From Deltaproteobacteria bacterium (GTDB lineage Bacteria > Desulfobacterota > Desulfomonilia > UBA1062): 5,134 nucleotides of DNA. Below the pieces are notes generated by a model. That model searched no databases. It saw only the letters and a list, made by a program, of their open reading frames with translations, and was not told the DNA's origin. The translations under genes were made by a program, and so were the position numbers. The stretch lies in the NCBI GenBank assembly GCA_016934135.1, contig JAFGTK010000060.1, positions 1-5,134 of the forward strand. Reading direction: 5' to 3'. Of the stretch, positions 1 to 5,134 are shown in pieces (position 1 is the stretch's first letter; every line of letters starts with the position of its first letter).

Positions 1-29
1 TCGCTGGTTATGGCAAAAAGACGGCACAC
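1..29 (-). CDS. Class II glutamine amidotransferase, N-terminus only (cut by window edge)
   Basis: Reading leftwards from a GTG at 29-27, the visible codons give (M)CRLFAITS followed by a GA-starting codon (D or E). Class II glutamine amidotransferases (Ntn hydrolases) start with Met-Cys; removal of Met exposes the Cys that hydrolyses glutamine to glutamate and ammonia. MCRLF is a common opening in stand-alone members such as the amidotransferase subunit of split glutamate synthases. An in-frame ATG lies at 38-36, but it is only 1 nt from the AAGGAGG ribosome binding site, whereas GTG is 10 nt away and places Cys at residue 2, so GTG is preferred. A sigma54 promoter lies just upstream, fitting a nitrogen-controlled gene. 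Only nine full codons are visible, so the family call is an inference from a short motif plus context. Confidence 0.6.
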
Positions 30-39
30 CTTTCTCATT

Positions 40-46
40 CCTCCTT
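40..46 (-). promoter_or_regulatory. Ribosome binding site that decides the amidotransferase start
   Basis: On the minus strand this reads AAGGAGG, a full Shine-Dalgarno match. It lies 1 nt before an in-frame ATG (38-36), too close for initiation, and 10 nt before an in-frame GTG (29-27), slightly long but workable. It supports the GTG start, which gives a Met-Cys N-terminus. Confidence 0.65.
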
Positions 47-68
47 GTTTTGAACGTACCCTGATAAA

Positions 69-84
69 AGCTATTTTTGTGCCA
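69..84 (-). promoter_or_regulatory. Sigma54 (-24/-12) promoter for the amidotransferase gene
   Basis: The minus strand reads TGGCAC-AAAAA-TAGCT. The consensus is TGGCAC-N5-TTGCW, so there is a single mismatch (TAGC for TTGC). The essential GG (-24) and GC (-12) are present with the obligatory 10 bp between them, and a pyrimidine precedes TGGCAC. Predicted transcription start is about position 59, giving a leader of roughly 30 nt that ends in the AAGGAGG site. It is oriented correctly for the gene at the left edge, and the neighbouring gene encodes a sigma54 activator, which strengthens the call. Confidence 0.7.
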
Positions 85-214
85 GATGTGAAAACTGAGA
101 GCGCACAAGGATGTGAAGCGATCTTATATATGGTTTAGTTCTTTTATTCTAATATGTTACGGACAGCAGACAGGAATTGGACCGTATAATCGCCTGAAAA
201 ATGAACCGCGGACA

Positions 215-234
215 AAGCAATCAATATTGTGCTT
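215..234. repeat. Small inverted repeat with inner CAATATTG palindrome
   Basis: AAGCA (215-219) and TGCTT (230-234) form a 5-bp inverted repeat. Between them and just overlapping lies the perfect 8-bp palindrome CAATATTG (222-229). On the minus strand the 9-mer ACAATATTG also occurs in the same orientation upstream of the amtB sigma54 promoter (4541-4549). It sits about 140 bp upstream of the -24 element at 69-84, within the range where sigma54 activators usually bind. It is not followed by a T-run on the minus strand, so it does not look like a terminator. A role as an activator site is inference only. Confidence 0.25.
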
Positions 235-273
235 ATCCCCTCAAATGAAACAATTTTGTTGATTTCTGACTGG

Positions 274-1794
274 TTAATCCTTTCTTGCCTTGAATCTTTT
301 TGTATCTATGGCGTATCTCTCGACCTTGTATTGTATGATGCGCTTGGTGGTGCCCAGAAGGCGTGCGGCCTGACTCTGGTTTCCCCGTGCTTCCTTGAGC
401 GCATCGACGATCAACGACCGTTCATAGGTATCTACCAGGCTGGTGAGTTTCCCCTGCTGCTTCTTTTCCGGCCTGGAAACCTTCATCTGAAGTGACGGGG
501 GAAGATGTATGCTGTCTATGGTATCTCCGCCTGCGATCAGGACCGAGCGCTCTATGCAGTTTTCCAGCTCGCGCACATTGCCGGGCCAGTGATAGGCAAG
601 CAGCAGATCGATTGCCGGGGTGGAGATCCTCTTGACTGCCTTCTTGAACTGTTTTGTATACTTTTCAACAAAAAAGTCCGCCAGCAGAATGATATCGCTG
701 CCACGTTCTCTCAGAGACGGCATATAGATCGGGAAAACATTGAGGCGGTAGTACAGATCCGTACGGAATCTTCCCGCAGCCGCATCCTGCTCCAGGTCCC
801 TGTTTGTGGCCGCAATAATGCGTACATTGACCTTTACTATCCTTGTCGAGCCAAGCGGCTGAAACTGGCGTTCCTGAATAACCCTGAGCAGTTTTGCCTG
901 GGCAAGGGGAGAGAGTTCGCCTACCTCGTCGAGAAATATCGATCCTCCATGAGCCTCTTCAAAGCGTCCCCTTCTCCTCTGTGCAGCACCGGTAAACGCA
1001 CCCTTTTCATGACCGAACAGTTCGCTTTCTATCAGGGTATCGGGCATGGCGGCGCAGTTCACCTCTATGAAGGGGCCTTCCGATCTCGGCGAGTTGCGGT
1101 GAATCGCCCTTGCGACAAGCTCCTTTCCCGTGCCGGTCTCTCCGTGCACAAGCACCGTGGTGTTCGAATCGGACACCTGTGATATGAGCCCGAAGATCTC
1201 CTTCATGCTCTTTGAATTCCCGATAATCTCGGACGAGGGCCGCTGGGTCCGGCCGAGGAGGTTCTTCAACCGTCTGTTCTCCTCCTCAATCGCACGCATG
1301 TGCACTGCCTTTGCTATGAGGCCTGCAACCTCGGAAAGCACCTGGATCTCATAGTCCTGGTTATCCACCTGATGTGCTATCTTGTCTGCCGAGAGGACCC
1401 CCACTACGCGTGAGTCATACATGATCGGCACACACAAAAAGGACAGTTCGGAACGGTCCAGAAAACGGCGCGCCCCTGTGCGGTCGAGAAAGTGCTCTTC
1501 CTTGCCCAGATTTGCGATCACCATGGGCTTTCCTGTCTGAGCGACCTGACCGGTGATACCCTCTCCGGGTTTATAAGTGATATCAAGGCCTTCGACATCC
1601 ACGCCATGCGCCACATCCAGAACAGCCTCTCCGGTATCCCTGTCCAGAATGGAGATCATGCCCCTGTCCATACCGGTGAGTTCGCTCATCTTCTTAAGGA
1701 CCTGTTCGAGCTGTTCGCGAAGATCCAGCGGTGTAGCAAGGATACGTGCAAGCTCTCGAAGGACCTCGAGATCCTCATAACTGAATGAAACCAT
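274..1794 (-). CDS. NifA-type sigma54-dependent transcriptional activator (GAF-AAA+-Fis HTH)
   Basis: This 506-residue activator remodels sigma54 RNA polymerase using ATP. An N-terminal GAF sensor domain covers about residues 25-165, followed by a short charged helical linker (about 166-188). The AAA+ domain (about 190-415) has Walker A GETGTGKE (218-225), the sigma54-contacting GAFTGA loop (265-270), Walker B IFLDE (286-290), sensor I ATN (329-331), the arginine-finger region FRTDLYYRLN (343-352) and sensor II GNVREL (405-410). A Fis-type HTH lies near 472-494 (NQSQAARLLGTTKRIIQYK). There is no receiver domain, so it is NifA-like rather than NtrC-like, and length fits NifA (about 500-580). 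The only cysteines are C121, C247 and C413: the paired-Cys linker of oxygen-sensitive NifA is absent. The start ATG has a GGAAGGA site touching the upstream gene's stop, 12 nt away, implying co-transcription and probably translational coupling. No nif gene is visible; nearby targets are more likely amtB and the amidotransferase gene. Confidence 0.93.
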   Translation of the reverse strand: MVSFSYEDLEVLRELARILATPLDLREQLEQVLKKMSELTGMDRGMISILDRDTGEAVLDVAHGVDVEGLDITYKPGEGITGQVAQTGKPMVIANLGKEEHFLDRTGARRFLDRSELSFLCVPIMYDSRVVGVLSADKIAHQVDNQDYEIQVLSEVAGLIAKAVHMRAIEEENRRLKNLLGRTQRPSSEIIGNSKSMKEIFGLISQVSDSNTTVLVHGETGTGKELVARAIHRNSPRSEGPFIEVNCAAMPDTLIESELFGHEKGAFTGAAQRRRGRFEEAHGGSIFLDEVGELSPLAQAKLLRVIQERQFQPLGSTRIVKVNVRIIAATNRDLEQDAAAGRFRTDLYYRLNVFPIYMPSLRERGSDIILLADFFVEKYTKQFKKAVKRISTPAIDLLLAYHWPGNVRELENCIERSVLIAGGDTIDSIHLPPSLQMKVSRPEKKQQGKLTSLVDTYERSLIVDALKEARGNQSQAARLLGTTKRIIQYKVERYAIDTKRFKARKD

Positions 1795-1806
1795 ATCTTC
1801 CTTCCT

Positions 1807-4401
1807 TTATTTTCCTTTGTCGTACCAGCTCATTACCTTCTGACCTACTATATCCGCAACAATACGGAGACCTTTACCTTTCATATCGTACACCTTGATG
1901 ACATCTGTGAATCCTTTTTCTTCAGGAAGGACCTCATCGATGATATTCGGCAGCACATCGAGGCTCTCTGTGTTCAGGAACACACCTTCCTTCCAGGGGA
2001 AGATGGCCACAAAGAAGATCCTGTTCTCCACGAGATCCTGGAAAAAGTGGGTGCCGAACGAAAGCTCGGGCATGAGGTTGCCCTCTATGGAGGCGATCTC
2101 TCCAAGCACCATCATGTTGTTGATCTCGGAAAAGTGTACCGGAACCCCCAGAGACGGTGTGGTAGTACCCCACCTGCCCGGGCCTAAAAGCATGGTGGGC
2201 AGCTTGTCTCTGTCTTTTATCTGCCTGTTCAGCTCACCGACCACCCTTGCAACGGCATATTTCTGCTGCAGGGGCAGTCCCGTATATTTCAGGGGCTCGA
2301 TATAGACGATCCTGGAAATGGGCTGGGATATGCTGCCCCCCATGAAGTTTCCGTCCATACTGAAAAGAATGTCCTCTTCATGGACATCTGCGGGGAATGA
2401 AACAGGCTTTTCTTCTCCTATGGTCTGAAGCGGCCGGCACTGAACAAGGTTTATCTGAAATCCTTTGTCTTGAGTGAAATTCACGGTAAACTCGATATCA
2501 ACCGGATAATCATACTGTTTTTCCAGCTTCTTGAGCATCTTCTGCATGAGAGAGGGAAACTCCGTGTTCACAAGGAGATCGTCAAAGGTAATAATCCATG
2601 CCTGCGAGTCTCCTTTTCCAAGATCCTTGAGCCTCCGGGTCGATTCCTCGTCTTCGACACCTATCCTGTCCAGCTCGATATCGATGCCCTCACCGATAAG
2701 AGAGTTGAATGACACGGTCTGAAGGACATTATCGCTCGTATTGATCACGTCGACACTGTGCTGGGAGTAGGTGCGGAGATCATCCATTCCGGAAAAAGGC
2801 CTGGTCATGGGATCATCCAGGGGCACCAGGCGGGGGTAATCGCCCTCGACACGGTCAACCGCGCGCGTTCCAAGCCCGAAGACCATCCTGAGCATTCCTG
2901 CCCTTGTATCCATGTCCTTTTTCCAGACAAAGGTATTGTGTGATACCCCAACCCCGCCGATATCCGGGAAAAAATAGTGCTTACGGTACGAGCCCGAAAC
3001 CCTCTGGACCAGCAGGGCCATCTGTTCGTCCTGAAATTCCAGGCCCCTCTGTCTTCTATAGATCAGTGCATCCTCGTTCATGGTGCTGGCAAAGATCCTT
3101 TTCACCGCGGCCTCGAATTTTTCATACCGTTCCTGAGGAGAGCCCTGGTTCGCACAGAATATGCTTTCGTACTTCCCTGCAAAGGCATTTCCGAAGGAAT
3201 CCTCCAGCAGGGAACTTGACCTTACGATTATGGGAGACTGCCCGAAATACTCGATGATCTGCAGGAAATGCTCCTTGATATCGTCGGGAAACTCGCCCTG
3301 CAGCATCTTCTCCGACAGGACCGGTGCAACCGTGAAGAACCCGTCGTGAGTTTTCTGCTCCATGCGCAGCTTCCAGCAGCCGTTGTTTACGAGATATGAA
3401 TAAAAGACATCCGAGCCTATGTAGAAAGAGTCATGTGGCTCCAGATAGCTGACCCAGTCCGTTTCCGTGTCCTTTGCAAGGATCTTCCTGGCCAGGAGAA
3501 GCCCGACTGACTTTCCCCCGATAAAGCCGGAACCGATGAGCCTTGACTTTATCTCCAGGATGTCTTCAAGGGTCATATGTTCCATGACGAGTTCGGACAT
3601 GCGCGGATCCTTTGTTACCAGGATCTCGCTGAGCTGGTCCATCATCGCGTGTTTCTCGCCGGGATCGGATCCGCCTGCAAGGATATCTTCCGCCATGATA
3701 AAGAGCCGGTCCCAGTAATCGAGATTTCTCCTCGAGCTCTCGGAAAATCTGGTCATATGGCAGAAGAGCTTCGATGCATCCACACTGCTGGTCACAGGGA
3801 TGAACTTGTCATCACTTTCCAGGTGCGGGAGAAACATGGTCGGCGAATACCGCTTCCATACCTTCAGGGGCTGGATATAAAAATCGTCGTCACAGTTATA
3901 GGTATCGAGCAGAACCTGTGTCGTCTCTCTGATGCGGGCCACTGTTGCATAGGAATGACGGTTTCTCACGATCGCGAAATAGGCTATGGTATCCAGCTCA
4001 AAAAGGTACGGGCACGTAATGAGGAAGAAATTTCCGATCATCAGGTCTGTTGCCCAGGCAGAGAGAAGGTCTGAAAGAGAGTCGAAGACATAGAAAACCC
4101 CTTTTCCATGGGTTGTGATGATCGTGTGAACCTGGGTTGAAAATGATTCGAACCCTTCACTTGAATCAAGATTGTATATTGTTACATCATCTCCGGGATC
4201 GACAAGGCTCTCATGCTGGGCAAAACGCATGTAGATGACCTTTTTCCCGTCTGTCAGAGACCTTTTTACAAACGGTTCCACAATTGACTTATAGTCTTTT
4301 ATGTCATCGAGCTGCCAGACGACATTGTCGCCGATCCGCAGCCAGTCTATAACCGTATCGAGACCTTCAAGACCGGTACTTACATGCCTGAGTGACTTCA
4401 T
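1807..4401 (-). CDS. KaiC-like / PPDK N-terminal (ATP-grasp) hybrid protein of unknown role
   Basis: An 864-residue, probably cytoplasmic protein. Residues 1 to about 185 resemble a KaiC/RecA-like domain: GLEGLD (10-15) matches the usual lead-in and VFDSLSDL (105-112) the Walker B strand, but where Walker A is expected (about 28-40) there is no GxxxxGK[ST], so this unit is probably not an ATPase. About 285-665 matches the nucleotide-binding half of pyruvate phosphate dikinase/PEP synthase: GFIGGKSVG (292-300, K297), IVRSSSLLED (392-401, R394), FAGKYES (407-413), DIEF (635-638) and QCRPL (654-658). Thus the ATP-contacting residues look intact. The swivelling phosphohistidine domain and the PEP/pyruvate TIM barrel are missing, so it cannot be a complete PPDK or PEP synthase. 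About 680-864 is a further domain (LLGPGRWGTTTPS at 738-750) that I cannot assign. The start ATG follows AGGAGG by 4 nt. It is the first gene of an operon with the downstream sigma54 activator and may modulate it; that is inference. Confidence 0.88.
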   Translation of the reverse strand: MKSLRHVSTGLEGLDTVIDWLRIGDNVVWQLDDIKDYKSIVEPFVKRSLTDGKKVIYMRFAQHESLVDPGDDVTIYNLDSSEGFESFSTQVHTIITTHGKGVFYVFDSLSDLLSAWATDLMIGNFFLITCPYLFELDTIAYFAIVRNRHSYATVARIRETTQVLLDTYNCDDDFYIQPLKVWKRYSPTMFLPHLESDDKFIPVTSSVDASKLFCHMTRFSESSRRNLDYWDRLFIMAEDILAGGSDPGEKHAMMDQLSEILVTKDPRMSELVMEHMTLEDILEIKSRLIGSGFIGGKSVGLLLARKILAKDTETDWVSYLEPHDSFYIGSDVFYSYLVNNGCWKLRMEQKTHDGFFTVAPVLSEKMLQGEFPDDIKEHFLQIIEYFGQSPIIVRSSSLLEDSFGNAFAGKYESIFCANQGSPQERYEKFEAAVKRIFASTMNEDALIYRRQRGLEFQDEQMALLVQRVSGSYRKHYFFPDIGGVGVSHNTFVWKKDMDTRAGMLRMVFGLGTRAVDRVEGDYPRLVPLDDPMTRPFSGMDDLRTYSQHSVDVINTSDNVLQTVSFNSLIGEGIDIELDRIGVEDEESTRRLKDLGKGDSQAWIITFDDLLVNTEFPSLMQKMLKKLEKQYDYPVDIEFTVNFTQDKGFQINLVQCRPLQTIGEEKPVSFPADVHEEDILFSMDGNFMGGSISQPISRIVYIEPLKYTGLPLQQKYAVARVVGELNRQIKDRDKLPTMLLGPGRWGTTTPSLGVPVHFSEINNMMVLGEIASIEGNLMPELSFGTHFFQDLVENRIFFVAIFPWKEGVFLNTESLDVLPNIIDEVLPEEKGFTDVIKVYDMKGKGLRIVADIVGQKVMSWYDKGK

Positions 4402-4456
4402 TCATCCTCCTGTATTCCTCGTGTTGCCTTTGCTTGAGCCATGAACCGGACTGATA

Positions 4457-4485
4457 GATATATTCCCTACACCAGTTTGATTCAA
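4457..4485 (-). promoter_or_regulatory. Candidate sigma70-type promoter for the hybrid protein-activator operon
   Basis: On the minus strand TTGAAT (4485-4480) and TATATC (4462-4457) are separated by 17 bp, each matching 4 of 6 consensus bases. The predicted start near 4450 gives a leader of about 50 nt before the ATG at 4401. The region is AT-rich, where such matches arise by chance. No correctly spaced sigma54 promoter faces this gene, so a housekeeping promoter for the activator operon is reasonable. Confidence 0.35.
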
Positions 4486-4539
4486 TTTTGTACCTTTATA
4501 TTTAATTTAAACAAAATATGCATTGATATTTTTAATCTG

Positions 4540-4592
4540 AACAATATTGTTTTTTGTTATTAAAAGGCAAATATTGTGAATTCATTTGTTAT
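4540..4592. repeat. Palindrome and imperfect direct repeats upstream of amtB, possible activator binding region
   Basis: AACAATATTGTT at 4540-4551 is a perfect 12-bp palindrome. Two words recur in the same order: AATATTGT at 4543-4550 and 4570-4577, and TTTGTTAT at 4553-4560 and 4585-4592, separated within the units by 2 and 7 nt. The second copies lie 27 and 32 bp downstream. A small inverted repeat CAAAT/ATTTG (4568-4572, 4584-4588) overlaps the second unit. The cluster is 30-85 bp upstream of the -24 element of the amtB promoter, where an enhancer-binding protein could act. The canonical NifA site TGT-N10-ACA is not present. AT-rich composition lowers confidence. Confidence 0.35.
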
Positions 4593-4621
4593 CTCATACT
4601 GTTACCCGTGCAGTTCAATAA

Positions 4622-4637
4622 TGGCACATCCATTGCT
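4622..4637 (+). promoter_or_regulatory. Sigma54 (-24/-12) promoter of amtB
   Basis: TGGCAC-ATCCA-TTGCT matches the consensus TGGCAC-N5-TTGCW at every defined position, with GG (4623-4624) and GC (4635-4636) separated by exactly 10 bp. Predicted transcription start is about 4647-4648, giving a leader of about 27 nt. This makes amtB dependent on sigma54 and an enhancer-binding activator, for which the GAF-AAA+-Fis protein at 274-1794 is the obvious local candidate. Confidence 0.9.
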
Positions 4638-4674
4638 CTATGCTGGACTATCAACCGGAAAAAGGAGGCACCAC

Positions 4675-5134
4675 ATGATTGATTCAGGAGATACCGCATG
4701 GATGCTGATCGCTACGGCATTGGTCATGCTCATGACACCTGGCCTGGCACTGTTTTACGGAGGTCTTGTCCGTTCAAAGAATGTTCTCGGGACCATGATG
4801 CAGAGTTTCATCTGCCTTGGAGTCGTCTCGATCTTATGGGTGCTGTACGGATACAGCATGGCATTCGGCGATGACATCTCAGGGATAATCGGTGCACCAG
4901 TCTGGCTGGGGCTCAAAGGTGTAGGGCTTGAACCGGGGCCGTTTTCAGGAACCATCCCTCACCTGCTTTTTGCGGCCTTTCAGCTCATGTTTGCCATTAT
5001 CACCCCTGCCCTTATTACCGGGGCATTTGCAGAAAGGATGAAATTCTCCGCATTCCTGATCTTCATCATTGCCTGGAGCACCCTGGTATACTTCCCGGTC
5101 TGCCACTGGGTGTGGGGCGGCGGCTGGCTGGGCA
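4675..5134 (+). CDS. amtB: Ammonium transporter AmtB, N-terminal 153 codons (cut by window end)
   Basis: This is the start of an Amt/MEP/Rh channel that takes up ammonium across the inner membrane. The ATG follows AAAGGAGG (4661-4668) by 6 nt. The protein opens DTAWMLIATALVMLMTPGLA, the typical first Amt membrane helix, followed by FYGGLVRSKN. Helices are visible at about 8-29, 39-64, 95-118 and 124-142. There is no cleavable leader, unlike E. coli AmtB. F102 and F106 in FQLMF match E. coli F103 and F107 (F107 is a periplasmic gate residue), ITGAFAERMKF (114-124) is a family signature, and W147 in HWVWGGG matches W148 of the recruitment site. The pore histidines and the C-terminal tail lie beyond the window. 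A perfect sigma54 promoter precedes it, so expression probably rises under nitrogen limitation. A glnK/PII partner gene is often adjacent, but none is visible here. Confidence 0.96.
   Translation, partial: MIDSGDTAWMLIATALVMLMTPGLALFYGGLVRSKNVLGTMMQSFICLGVVSILWVLYGYSMAFGDDISGIIGAPVWLGLKGVGLEPGPFSGTIPHLLFAAFQLMFAIITPALITGAFAERMKFSAFLIFIIAWSTLVYFPVCHWVWGGGWLG

Noticed and set aside
101..120. NtrC-like site (GCAC...GTG) upstream of the left promoter
   Set aside because: Only a 3-bp CAC/GTG inverted match remains and the half-site spacing is off by one from the NtrC consensus.
215..234. Transcription terminator after the activator gene
   Set aside because: The stem is only 5 bp, AT-rich, with a 10-nt loop and no T-run following on the minus strand. 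No other convincing terminator was seen between the activator stop and the left promoter, so read-through is possible.
229..1788. Several plus-strand open frames opposite the activator gene (for example 229-495, 505-1182, 1130-1354, 1492-1788)
   Set aside because: They are antisense to a gene with all AAA+ and HTH motifs, have no recognisable domains or good ribosome binding sites, and overlap one another.
1895..4074. Plus-strand open frames and a minus frame at 1934-2173 within the hybrid-protein gene
   Set aside because: They are shadows of the 864-codon gene with low-complexity or unrecognisable translations and no initiation signals.
4427..4441. Possible sigma54 promoter facing the hybrid-protein gene (TGGCTC on the minus strand)
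   Set aside because: The downstream block reads AAGG rather than TTGC, and the nearest GC leaves 11 bp instead of 10 between the GG and GC elements.
4402..4620. Canonical NifA upstream activator sequence TGT-N10-ACA
   Set aside because: Every TGT in this interval, and in 60-273, was checked and none is followed by ACA after 10 nt.
4755..4955. Minus-strand 66-codon frame inside amtB
   Set aside because: It is antisense to a clear Amt reading frame, rich in Pro and Ser, with no family resemblance.

Overview
The window looks like a nitrogen-assimilation locus from an anaerobic, delta-proteobacteria-like bacterium (Desulfobacterota, syntrophic or sulfate-reducing relatives, or possibly Nitrospirota). 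This guess rests on gene content and protein style: a NifA-type sigma54 activator, a KaiC-like/PPDK-N hybrid protein, an Amt transporter without a leader peptide, and a stand-alone class II glutamine amidotransferase. There is no RNA gene or other taxonomic marker, so the assignment is tentative.

Layout from left to right. (1) Positions 1-29, minus strand: the first codons of a gene reading V/M-C-R-L-F-A-I-T-S, which resembles the start of a class II (Ntn-hydrolase) glutamine amidotransferase such as a glutamate synthase subunit. It has a ribosome binding site and a near-consensus sigma54 promoter (69-84). (2) Positions 30-273: non-coding, holding that promoter, a short direct repeat and a small palindrome. 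(3) Positions 274-1794, minus: a complete GAF / AAA+ / Fis-HTH sigma54-dependent activator with NifA architecture. (4) Positions 1807-4401, minus, only 12 nt upstream of the activator and probably its operon partner: an 864-residue protein with a degenerate KaiC/RecA-like N-terminus, a PPDK/PEP-synthase-type ATP-grasp domain, and an unassigned C-terminal domain. (5) Positions 4402-4674: a divergent, AT-rich intergenic region with a plausible housekeeping promoter for the minus operon, a palindrome and direct-repeat cluster, and a perfect sigma54 promoter facing right. (6) Positions 4675-5134, plus: the first 153 codons of the ammonium transporter amtB, cut by the window end.

How it may work (inference): the activator's GAFTGA loop is intact, so it can open sigma54 promoters. 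The two sigma54 promoters in the window flank the activator operon on both sides and drive ammonium uptake (amtB) and probably glutamine-amide transfer into glutamate. This suggests a compact circuit in which the activator, perhaps modulated by the co-transcribed PPDK-N-like protein, switches on ammonium capture. The partner protein is the least understood element and the best candidate for something undescribed.
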